This document shows, in pieces, positions 1-6,073 of a stretch of DNA of 9,718 nucleotides. Both the position numbers and the translations under genes were made by a program. Each line of letters begins with the position of its first letter. Position 1 is the stretch's first letter. The notes under the pieces are model-generated. The model saw nothing but the letters and a program-made list of their open reading frames with translations. It was not told where the DNA came from and made no database searches. This DNA comes from an uncultured Rhodanobacteraceae bacterium. GTDB taxonomy: Bacteria > Pseudomonadota > Gammaproteobacteria > Xanthomonadales > Ahniellaceae. Location: positions 1 to 9,718 of the forward strand of contig CALMWD010000171.1 in the NCBI GenBank assembly GCA_937873105.1, given 5' to 3'.

Positions 1-344
1 GCCCGGCGCGCGGCGACGAATTCGGCGTCGGCGGCGCGCGAGGTGAAGCGTTCGTCGGCCAGGTGCACCGGAAGACCGTAGCGTTGCGCGAGCGTCGCGG
101 CGAAGGCGCGCGCGGCGTGCGTCATCGGCTGGTCGTGGCCGTCGCGACCGAGCGGCAAGCCGACCACGAGCGCCTGCGGCCGCCAGGTCTTCAGCAGGGC
201 GTCGCAGGCCGGCCAGTCGGGTCCGCCGTCGGCGTTGCGCAACACCGCGATGGCGCTGGCGGTGCCGGTGATGCGCTGGCCCACGGCGACGCCGATGCGG
301 CGCAGGCCGTAGTCGAAACCGAGCACCACCGAGGCCTCAGGCAT
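1..344 (-). CDS. ruvX: RuvX/YqgF family Holliday junction resolvase-like protein, 3' end cut by window
   Basis: This is the N-terminal 114 codons of a RuvX (YqgF) protein, an RNase H-fold nuclease family. Members have been linked to Holliday junction resolution and to 5' end maturation of 16S pre-rRNA, acting in the cytoplasm. The translation opens with a beta strand carrying the first catalytic acidic residue (GFDYGLRRIGVAVGQ, Asp11), followed by RITGTA, the GLPLGRDG turn, and the LADERFTS segment with the second acidic residue. Together these are diagnostic of the family. The last catalytic aspartate and the C-terminus (about 25-40 residues, judging from the usual length near 140-155) lie beyond position 1. 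The ATG at 344-342 overlaps the end of yqgE by 8 bases, which suggests translational coupling. The yqgE-ruvX pairing is widely conserved in gammaproteobacteria. Identification is firm; the exact biochemical role of the family is less settled. Confidence 0.93.
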   Translation of the reverse strand, partial: MPEASVVLGFDYGLRRIGVAVGQRITGTASAIAVLRNADGGPDWPACDALLKTWRPQALVVGLPLGRDGHDQPMTHAARAFAATLAQRYGLPVHLADERFTSRAADAEFVAARR

Positions 345-903
345 GGCCCGCGGCACCGGTCATGCGGCTGATGTCGATGCCGAGCAGACGCGCCGCGGCA
401 TCCCAGCGCTGTTCCAGGGGCGTCTCGAAGAAGAGGGCGTGGTCGCGCGGCGCGACGGTGAGCCAGGCGTTGTCGCGCAATTCCTGCTCGAGTTGCCCTG
501 CGGTCCACCCGGCGTAGCCGAGCATGACCAGATAACGCGCCGGACCACGGCCCTCGGCGATGGCTTCGAGCACGTCCTTCGAGGTGGTCACGACCAGGTC
601 GTCGCCGAGCGGGAGGCTGGCGTCCCACGTGCCCGCGGAATCATGCAGCACGAAGCCCCGTTCCATCTGTACCGGGCCGCCGATCAGCACCTTGCGCGCG
701 GCCACGTCCGGCGGCACGGTATCGACGCCGAGCTGGCGCATCACGTCGCCGAGGCGCAGGTCCGAAGGTCGATTGACGGTGAGTCCCATCGCGCCTTCCT
801 CGCTGTGCTGGCAGATCAGGGTCACGCCGCGCGCGAAGTTCGGGTCGTCGAGCGTGGGCATCGCGATCAGCAGGTGCCGGGACAGGTAGTGGGGAGGCGA
901 CAT
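337..903 (-). CDS. yqgE: YqgE/AlgH family protein
   Basis: This 188-residue protein matches the YqgE/AlgH family in length (E. coli YqgE is about 187 residues) and along its whole sequence. Visible family segments are LIAMPTLDDPNFARGV near the N-terminus, GAMGLTVNRP, the GGPVQMERGFVLH block, TTSKDVLEAIA, LGYAGWTAGQLEQEL, DNAWLTVAP, and the closing WDAAARLLGIDISRM...GAAGHA. The biochemical function is unknown. The name AlgH comes from a proposed role in alginate regulation in Pseudomonas, which should not be assumed here. There is no signal peptide or membrane segment, so it is probably cytoplasmic. The gene starts 28 bases downstream of the tonB stop and overlaps ruvX at its end. No Shine-Dalgarno sequence is obvious before the ATG at 903; a TACAAT hexamer sits six bases upstream instead. 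An alternative start at the internal ATG of LIAMPT would remove conserved residues, so 903 is preferred. Confidence 0.95.
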   Translation of the reverse strand: MSPPHYLSRHLLIAMPTLDDPNFARGVTLICQHSEEGAMGLTVNRPSDLRLGDVMRQLGVDTVPPDVAARKVLIGGPVQMERGFVLHDSAGTWDASLPLGDDLVVTTSKDVLEAIAEGRGPARYLVMLGYAGWTAGQLEQELRDNAWLTVAPRDHALFFETPLEQRWDAAARLLGIDISRMTGAAGHA

Positions 904-931
904 GCGGCGATTGTAGTGGATGCCGGTCCGG

Positions 932-1792
932 CTATTTGCCGGTGACGCTGCCGTCGAGGAATTGCCAGGTGCGGGTGATGTGCAGCACGTCGACGATCTC
1001 GTCGCCCCGCGGCAGCGGCGAGAACGGCGCGCCGAGCTCGACGATGCGGATCGCGGCCTGGTCGAGCACGTCCGAGCCGGAGGACTGGATCAGGTCGATG
1101 CGCTCGACCGTGCCGTCGCGCTTCACCGCGACGGTCAGGACCAGGGCACCGTGCAGGCTGCGCCGCCGCGCCTCGTCCGGGTAGTTCAGGTTGCCGATGC
1201 GTTCGATCTTCGCGACCCAGGCGCGCATGTAGGCGGCATAGGCGTATTCCTTGGTGCTGGCCGAAATGAACTTGCGTTTCGGACGCTTCGCATAGGCTTC
1301 GGTCTGGCGTTCCAGTTCCGCGGCCAGCCGGGCCATCTCCAGACTGTGCTCCATCAGTTCGCGGCCGCTGACCTGCGGCACCTCGGGCGTCTCCGGGCGG
1401 GCCTCGTCGACGCGCTGCACCTGGTATTCCTGCGCCGCGCCGCGCAGCACCGGCTGCGGCGTCGCCTTCTGCGGCTTGGGCGCGCTGGCGCGTTGCGGCG
1501 CGGGCGCGAGGCCGTCGGTGGCCTTCGGGATCGGGCTGGTCACCGGCTGGCGCGGACGCTTCGACTCGTCGGACTCGCCGCCGCCCTGTTGCGAGGCATT
1601 GGCGAGGAAGTCGGCCTTGTCGGGCTTCGTGGCGGCGGCCGACTGCACCAGGATCACGTCCAGGCTGGGCAGATAGGCGGCCGGATCCTCGTAGTCGAAG
1701 GTGACGCCGAGGATGACGATGGCGTGCAGGATCGCCGAGAACAGCAACGTGACGCGCAGGCGCTCCTCGGGGCCGATGCGTTGCTGGCTCAC
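932..1792 (-). CDS. tonB3: TonB-family energy transducer (TonB3-like, GTG start)
   Basis: This is a predicted 286-residue TonB-type protein anchored in the inner membrane and spanning the periplasm. A short cytoplasmic N-terminus (residues 1-13) precedes one transmembrane helix (about 14-32). That helix carries Ser19 and His23 in the SxxxH spacing of classical TonB, which couples to ExbB/ExbD. A proline- and charge-rich linker follows (about 40-140), then a helical stretch rich in Glu, Arg and Ala (about 145-195). The C-terminal TonB domain (about 195-286) contains the YP motif (Tyr204-Pro205), a central LTVAVKRDGTVERIDL segment and the final TWQF. The open frame runs upstream to 2335, but that part only shadows gshB. 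The GTG at 1792 gives the GTGA overlap with the gshB stop and places the membrane helix at the N-terminus. The matching locus in P. aeruginosa encodes TonB3, reported to be needed for twitching motility. The same role here is inferred from position. No exbB or exbD is in the window. Confidence 0.9.
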   Translation of the reverse strand: MSQQRIGPEERLRVTLLFSAILHAIVILGVTFDYEDPAAYLPSLDVILVQSAAATKPDKADFLANASQQGGGESDESKRPRQPVTSPIPKATDGLAPAPQRASAPKPQKATPQPVLRGAAQEYQVQRVDEARPETPEVPQVSGRELMEHSLEMARLAAELERQTEAYAKRPKRKFISASTKEYAYAAYMRAWVAKIERIGNLNYPDEARRRSLHGALVLTVAVKRDGTVERIDLIQSSGSDVLDQAAIRIVELGAPFSPLPRGDEIVDVLHITRTWQFLDGSVTGK

Positions 1793-2733
1793 GCGAGCTT
1801 GCTCTCGATGGCGTCGAACAGCAGCGCTCCGATGTCGGTGCCGGCCTGGGCGTCGATGTCCACGATGCCGGTCGGGCTGGTCACGTTGATTTCGGTCAGC
1901 CAGTCGCCGATCACGTCCAGACCCACGAAGATCAGGCCGCGGCGTTTCAGTTCCGGTCCGACCTGGGCGCAGATCCAGCGGTCGCGCTCGCTCAGGGGCT
2001 GTGCGATGCCGCGGCCGCCGCGGGCGAGGTTGCCGCGGAAGTCGTCGCCACCGGGGATGCGCGCCAGGCAGAACGGCACCGGTTCGCCGTCGATCAGCAG
2101 GATGCGCTTGTCGCCGGCACTGATTTCCGGGATGAAGCGCTGCGCCAGGGCGAACTGGCGGCCGTTGTCGGTCAGGGTCTCGAGGATGACGTTGAGATTG
2201 GGGTCGCCGCGGCGGCTGCGGAAGATCGACCGCCCGGCCATGCCGTCGATCGGCTTCAGCACGACCTGATCGTGTTCGGCGACGAAATCGCGCAGGCGGG
2301 CGGCATCGCGTGCGACCAGGGTCGGCGGGCAGCACTGCGGGAACTCGAGGGCGAACAGCTTCTCGTTGCAGTCGCGCAGCGCCTGCGGGTCGTTCACCAG
2401 CAGCGGCTTCGGGCCGCGCGCCAGGCTGGCCCAGAGCTGGTCATGCAGGAAGGCGGCGTCGACCGGCGGGTCCTTGCGCAGCAGCAGCACGTCGAGTTCG
2501 TCGAGCCGCATCGGCCGCGCCTCGCCCGTGCCGAACCACGGGGCGTCGCCGGCGTGCACCGTCATCGGCCGGAACCAGGCCGAGGCCAGGCCGGGCGCGA
2601 GCACGAGGTCGGATGGCCCGCAGACGAGGATCTCGTGGCCGCGTCGCGCGGCGGCACGCAGCATCGCGACGGTGGAGTCCTTGGCTGGGCGGATCCGCTC
2701 GGGCGGGTCCATCAGCACGCCGATCTTGCGCAT
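1789..2733 (-). CDS. gshB: Glutathione synthetase
   Basis: This 314-residue enzyme joins gamma-glutamylcysteine and glycine using ATP, the second step of glutathione synthesis, in the cytoplasm. Length and sequence match E. coli GshB (about 316 residues). The N-terminal substrate domain shows IGVLMDPPE and KDSTVAML. LLLRKDPPVD and the NDPQALRDCNEKL segment lead into the ATP-grasp domain, with VVLKPIDGMAGRSIF, DPNLNVILETLT, GDKRILLIDGEPVP and the glycine-rich LARGGRG loop. GLIFVGLDVIGDWLTEINVTSPTGI supplies the metal ligands Glu281 and Asn283. No expected catalytic segment is missing. The ATG at 2733 is the conserved family start, although no strong Shine-Dalgarno sequence precedes it. This is the first gene of the leftward cluster and is transcribed away from pilG across a 243-base gap. 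Its stop overlaps the tonB start by 4 bases. Confidence 0.97.
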   Translation of the reverse strand: MRKIGVLMDPPERIRPAKDSTVAMLRAAARRGHEILVCGPSDLVLAPGLASAWFRPMTVHAGDAPWFGTGEARPMRLDELDVLLLRKDPPVDAAFLHDQLWASLARGPKPLLVNDPQALRDCNEKLFALEFPQCCPPTLVARDAARLRDFVAEHDQVVLKPIDGMAGRSIFRSRRGDPNLNVILETLTDNGRQFALAQRFIPEISAGDKRILLIDGEPVPFCLARIPGGDDFRGNLARGGRGIAQPLSERDRWICAQVGPELKRRGLIFVGLDVIGDWLTEINVTSPTGIVDIDAQAGTDIGALLFDAIESKLA

Positions 2734-2792
2734 GGGCGGAATACTTCGCTGGGGAGTGGGCGCGCGCCGCGGCGATTCCGAAGCAGGCGAGC

Positions 2793-2805
2793 AACTGTGT
2801 CAGTT
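2793..2805. repeat. 13-base perfect palindrome in the gshB/pilG intergenic region
   Basis: AACTG-TGT-CAGTT is a perfect inverted repeat with 5-base arms and a 3-base centre. It lies six bases downstream of a possible gshB -10 element (2812-2817, minus strand), where a repressor could block transcription start or early elongation. It is short enough to occur by chance, and I do not recognise it as a known operator. Confidence 0.3.
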
Positions 2806-2811
2806 TCGCGC

Positions 2812-2817
2812 ATGATA
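2812..2817 (-). promoter_or_regulatory. Possible -10 element for gshB
   Basis: On the minus strand this hexamer reads TATCAT, five of six matches to TATAAT, in the AT-richest part of the intergenic region. No good -35 lies at the usual 16-18 base distance upstream, so support is partial. Transcription from here would give a gshB leader of about 70 bases that contains the palindrome at 2793-2805. Confidence 0.3.
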
Positions 2818-2848
2818 CCCTTTTTCAACAAGCCATTAGAGTCTTTAC

Positions 2849-2877
2849 TTGACAGGTTTCTCTACGTTGGCTAAACA
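2849..2877 (+). promoter_or_regulatory. Candidate sigma-70 promoter for the pilG-pilI-pilJ-pilK-chpA operon
   Basis: A perfect TTGACA -35 (2849-2854) is followed by a 17-base spacer and a weak TAAACA -10 (2872-2877, three of six matches). The upstream flank (about 2818-2848) is AT-rich compared with the rest of the window, as expected for an UP-like element. Transcription would start near 2884, giving a pilG leader of roughly 93 bases. The weak -10 suggests low basal strength or help from an activator. I saw no sigma-54 (GG-N10-GC) signature. Confidence 0.5.
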
Positions 2878-2952
2878 GCTTTCATTCACGTTCGGGGCCG
2901 TCGTTGTGCGCTTTCTGGGCCACGCGACATGCGGCGAACAGGCATCAGGTTG

Positions 2953-2974
2953 GACCCAAAGACTCCCGGGGGTC
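2953..2974 (+). promoter_or_regulatory. pilG ribosome binding region within a possible hairpin
   Basis: The purine run GGGGG (2968-2972) lies about four bases before the pilG ATG at 2977 and supports that start. GACCC (2953-2957) can pair with GGGTC (2970-2974) across a 12-base loop, so part of the ribosome binding site could be masked. Only five base pairs form, and the CCCGGG inside the loop region can also self-pair. Confidence 0.3.
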
Positions 2975-2976
2975 GC

Positions 2977-3381
2977 ATGGACGAGCAAGGCAAAGAAGGT
3001 TCCCTCGCCGGTTTGAAGGTGATGGTCATCGACGACTCGAAGACCATCCGTCGCACGGCCGAAACGCTGTTGAAGAAGGAAGGCTGCGACGTCGTCACCG
3101 CGACCGACGGCTTCGAGGCGCTCTCGAAGATCTCGGACCAGCAGCCTCAGATCATCTTCGTCGACATCATGATGCCGCGCCTCGACGGGTATCAGACCTG
3201 CGCGCTGATCAAGAACAACCAGATGTTCAAGAACGTGCCGGTGATCATGCTGTCCTCGAAGGACGGCCTGTTCGACAAGGCGCGCGGCCGCATCGTCGGG
3301 TCCGAGCAATACCTCACCAAGCCCTTCACCCGCGAGGAACTGCTGGGTGCGATCCGTCGCCATGTCGACTTGAAAGGCTGA
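2977..3381 (+). CDS. pilG: Type IV pilus response regulator PilG (CheY-like)
   Basis: This is a stand-alone CheY-like receiver of 134 residues (P. aeruginosa PilG is 135). It is the output of the Pil-Chp pathway: when phosphorylated by ChpA it promotes pilus extension by the assembly ATPase and raises cAMP signalling in Pseudomonas. All receiver landmarks are present. The acidic pair is Asp19-Asp20 in VMVIDDSKTIRR, the phosphoacceptor Asp63 is in FVDIMMPRLDG, the switch residue is Ser93 in VIMLSSKDG, and Lys115 lies in YLTKPF. The segments KTIRRTAETLLKK, YQTCALIKNN and DKA(R)GRIVGS are near-identical to PilG rather than PilH. The ATG at 2977 gives the expected length and has a GGGGG ribosome binding run. 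An in-frame ATG at 2929 would add 16 residues with no resemblance to the family. It is the first gene of the rightward operon. Confidence 0.96.
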   Translation: MDEQGKEGSLAGLKVMVIDDSKTIRRTAETLLKKEGCDVVTATDGFEALSKISDQQPQIIFVDIMMPRLDGYQTCALIKNNQMFKNVPVIMLSSKDGLFDKARGRIVGSEQYLTKPFTREELLGAIRRHVDLKG

Positions 3382-3402
3382 TGGTCGTCGCTGGGGGTTG
3401 CG

Positions 3403-3432
3403 ATGAGTCTGGACAGCATCACCAAGGGGTAG
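3403..3432 (+). CDS. Possible 9-codon leader ORF between pilG and pilI
   Basis: A tiny reading frame encodes MSLDSITKG. It begins with ATG five bases after a GGGGG run (3393-3397) and ends with TAG seven bases before the pilI ATG. It occupies part of the 58-base gap where pilH sits in Pseudomonas, but shows no resemblance to PilH. It could be a translated leader that couples ribosomes to pilI, or simply chance. No homology can be claimed for nine residues. Confidence 0.2.
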   Translation: MSLDSITKG

Positions 3433-3439
3433 GGCAGGA

Positions 3440-3988
3440 ATGAGCGAATCCGCAGCACCGATGGGCCCATTCGAGATGCTGCTCGACTACGAGCAGCGCA
3501 GCCTGGCCCATGTCGCCGGCTTGCCGGAACAGATCGACGCGCCCGGCTTGTGGCGCGGCATCGCCTTCCGCGTCGCCGGAAAGCTGATGGTCAGCAGCAT
3601 CGCCGAAGTCAACGAAATCCTGACCTACCCGACCTTGACCTTCGTGCCGGGTACCCGGCCGTGGCTGCTCGGCGTCGCCAACGTGCGCGGCAACCTGGTG
3701 CCGGTCATCGATCTGCGCGGCTTCGTCGAGGGCGAGAAGAACACCCACAACGAGCGCTCGCGCGTGCTGGTCGTGAAGCAGCAGGGCGGCAACGTCGGCC
3801 TGCTGGTCGACGAAGTGCTCGGCCAGCGCAGCTTCGTGGACGAGAATGAAGTGGTCGGGGCAGTCGAGGAGGACGAGCGTTATCGACGCTACGTCCCGAA
3901 GCAGTTCGACCTCGGGGGCGTCCGGTACCTGAACTTCAGCGTGCATGCGCTGGTGCGGGACCGGGAATTTGTACAGGCAGCGGCGTAG
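3440..3988 (+). CDS. pilI: Type IV pilus chemotaxis adaptor PilI (CheW-like)
   Basis: This 182-residue CheW-domain protein is inferred to couple the receptor PilJ to the kinase ChpA at the cell pole. A short N-terminal region (1-35, including LLDYEQRSLAHVAGLP, typical of PilI) precedes the CheW fold (about 36-175). Seen in order are IAFRVAGKLMVSSIAEVNEIL, the TFVPGTRPWLLGVANVRGNL core (Gly78-Asn85 is the classical GVANVRGN signature), VPVIDLRGF, RVLVVKQQGGNVGLLVDEVLG, and the C-terminal strand FDLGGVRYLNFSVHALV. There is no membrane segment. The ATG at 3440 follows a TAGGGCAGGA purine-rich stretch and lies 58 bases after pilG, with no pilH between. pilJ follows after 39 bases. A second, ChpC-like CheW protein may lie beyond the window. 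Confidence 0.95.
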   Translation: MSESAAPMGPFEMLLDYEQRSLAHVAGLPEQIDAPGLWRGIAFRVAGKLMVSSIAEVNEILTYPTLTFVPGTRPWLLGVANVRGNLVPVIDLRGFVEGEKNTHNERSRVLVVKQQGGNVGLLVDEVLGQRSFVDENEVVGAVEEDERYRRYVPKQFDLGGVRYLNFSVHALVRDREFVQAAA

Positions 3989-4027
3989 TCCGCAGTGTTT
4001 GGTGGTTAGAGCGGCGAGGAACAACCT

Positions 4028-6061
4028 ATGAGTGCAACATCGGGCAATACCGGATCCCGCTTCAGCGGATCCCTGTTCTGGGGCCTGCTGGCCATTTTCT
4101 GCTTCGTGTTGCTGCTCGGCAACGTAGGGTGGCGTTTCTACAAGGACACCCAGGAGCGCGCCGCGATCGGCTACACCACCGACCTCCAGGTGCTGTCGCA
4201 GCAGATCTCGAAGTTCGCGACCGAAGCGGCGGCCGGTAACCTCGAAGCCTTCGAGGAGCTCAAGACCACGCGAGCCAACATCGAGACGCGCGTCAACGGT
4301 CTGGTCAAGGGCGACGCCAAGGCCGGCATCCCGGGTTACCAGAACGAGTCCGACACGGTCCGCATCCCGCTGAACAAGCTCAACGAAGACTGGGGGCCGA
4401 TCAACAGCGCCGCGAACACGATTCTTTCTCGCCAGGAACTCGTGCTCGACATCACCGAGACCGCCCAGAACTTCTCGGCCACCATCCCCCAGCTCACCGG
4501 CAAGGTGGACGAGCTCTACACGGTGCTTCGCGACACCAACGCTTCCGGCGTCCAGATCTACCAGGCCAGTCGCCAGATGCTGCTCGCCGACCGCATGCTG
4601 CGTCGCGTGGCCGACATCCTGCGCGGCGGCGACGAGGCGATCTCCGCGGCCGACCAGTTCGCCCGCGACGCCCAGATCTACGGTCGCGTGCTCGACGCCT
4701 GGCTGCAGGGCGATGCCGGCATCGGACTTCCGGCGCTGACCAATCCGGCCGCGCGCAGCATTGCCACCGACGTGTCGGCGCTTTACGCCGGCATCCGCGA
4801 GAACGTCGACAAGATCCAGAGCGCGTCGACCGACCTGTTCGAAGTGACCGAAGCGGCCGACAACATCTTCCTCGCCTCCGGTCAGTTGCTCGACTCCAGC
4901 AAGAACATGGCGACCGCGCTCGGCAGGCTGCCTTCGCAGCGCGTCGTCGGCAACGACTACGTGTCGCTCGGCCTCGGCGGCCTGACCCTGGTTTTCGCGC
5001 TGCTCGCCGGCCTGGCCCAATACGGTTCGCAGCGCCGCCAGCTGCAGAGCACCGCCGACCTCAATCAGCGCAACCAGGAAGCGATTCTGCGCTTGCTGGA
5101 CGAAATGGGATCGCTCGCGGAGGGTGACCTGACGGTGAAGGCGACGGTGACCGAGGACATCACCGGCGCGATCGCGGACTCGGTCAACTTCGCGGTGGAA
5201 GCGCTGCGCTCCCTGGTGACCACGATTAACGAAACCGCGGTGCAAGTGGCCGCAGCGGCCCAGGAAACCCAGGCGACCGCGATGCACCTCGCGGAAGCCG
5301 CTGAACACCAGGCGCAACAGATCACCTCGGCATCGGCGGCGATCAACGAAATCGCGGTCTCGATCGACGAAGTGTCGAAGAACTCCGCCGAATCGGCCGA
5401 CGTGGCGCAACGCTCCGTGCAGATCGCCGGCAAGGGGGCCGCGATCGTGCGCCAGACGATCCAGGGCATGGACAACATTCGCGACCAGATCCAGGAAACT
5501 TCGAAACGAATCAAGCGACTGGGCGAATCGACCCAGGAAATCGGATCGATCGTCGAACTGATCAACGACATCGCCGAACAGACCAACATTCTCGCGCTGA
5601 ACGCCGCCATTCAGGCGGCCTCCGCTGGTGAGGCCGGTCGCGGATTCGCGGTCGTCGCGGACGAAGTGCAGCGACTCGCGGAACGCTCCGGTGGCGCGAC
5701 GAAGCGAATCGAAACCCTGGTGCAAACGATTCAGGCGGATACCAACGAAGCGGTGTCGTCGATGGAACAGACGACTTCGGAAGTGGTCGCCGGCGCCCGC
5801 CTCGCGGAAGACGCGGGCCTGGCCCTGGGCGAGATCGAAAAGGTCTCGAACGACCTCGCGGACCTGATTCAGAACATCTCGGAAGCGGCGCGCCAGCAGT
5901 CGGCCGCGGCGACCAACATCTCGGCGACGATGAACGTGATTCAGGAAATCACGACGCAGACCTCGGCCGGTGCCTCGCAGACGGCGGAGTCGATCGGAAA
6001 CCTGGCGCAGCTCGCGGCCGACCTGCGTCGATCCGTCGCAGACTTCAAGCTGCCGGGCTGA
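4028..6061 (+). CDS. pilJ: Type IV pilus chemoreceptor PilJ (methyl-accepting chemotaxis protein)
   Basis: This 677-residue transmembrane receptor is the sensory input of the Pil-Chp system; in Pseudomonas it responds to surface contact and interacts with pilin. A first membrane helix (about 16-34) is followed by a periplasmic PilJ-type helical domain (about 35-311). The second membrane helix (about 312-334) leads to a HAMP-like segment (about 335-395, with GSLAEGDLTVKA) and a long coiled-coil signalling domain. The hairpin tip (about 509-555) reads INDIAEQTNILALNAAIQAA then GRGFAVVADEVQRLAERS, which contacts CheW and the kinase. The C-terminus ends in the PilJ-like RRSVADFKLPG and has no NWETF-type tether for CheR. 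A GAGGA ribosome binding site (4016-4020) lies seven bases before the ATG. Synonymous codon use changes near residue 340: Glu is mostly GAG before it and about five-sixths GAA after it. The stop is 12 bases before pilK. Confidence 0.97.
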   Translation: MSATSGNTGSRFSGSLFWGLLAIFCFVLLLGNVGWRFYKDTQERAAIGYTTDLQVLSQQISKFATEAAAGNLEAFEELKTTRANIETRVNGLVKGDAKAGIPGYQNESDTVRIPLNKLNEDWGPINSAANTILSRQELVLDITETAQNFSATIPQLTGKVDELYTVLRDTNASGVQIYQASRQMLLADRMLRRVADILRGGDEAISAADQFARDAQIYGRVLDAWLQGDAGIGLPALTNPAARSIATDVSALYAGIRENVDKIQSASTDLFEVTEAADNIFLASGQLLDSSKNMATALGRLPSQRVVGNDYVSLGLGGLTLVFALLAGLAQYGSQRRQLQSTADLNQRNQEAILRLLDEMGSLAEGDLTVKATVTEDITGAIADSVNFAVEALRSLVTTINETAVQVAAAAQETQATAMHLAEAAEHQAQQITSASAAINEIAVSIDEVSKNSAESADVAQRSVQIAGKGAAIVRQTIQGMDNIRDQIQETSKRIKRLGESTQEIGSIVELINDIAEQTNILALNAAIQAASAGEAGRGFAVVADEVQRLAERSGGATKRIETLVQTIQADTNEAVSSMEQTTSEVVAGARLAEDAGLALGEIEKVSNDLADLIQNISEAARQQSAAATNISATMNVIQEITTQTSAGASQTAESIGNLAQLAADLRRSVADFKLPG

Positions 6062-6073
6062 CGGAAGCGCTCG

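Noticed and set aside
920..2269. A 449-codon plus-strand frame across tonB and gshB
   Set aside because: It is an antisense shadow; both minus-strand genes have clear family motifs in frame.
2929..2976. Upstream in-frame ATG extending PilG by 16 residues
   Set aside because: The extra residues do not resemble PilG N-termini, no ribosome binding site precedes 2929, and the start at 2977 gives the family length with a purine run in place.
2845..3363. A 172-codon minus-strand frame opposite pilG
   Set aside because: It is an antisense shadow of pilG and conflicts with the pilG promoter and gene.
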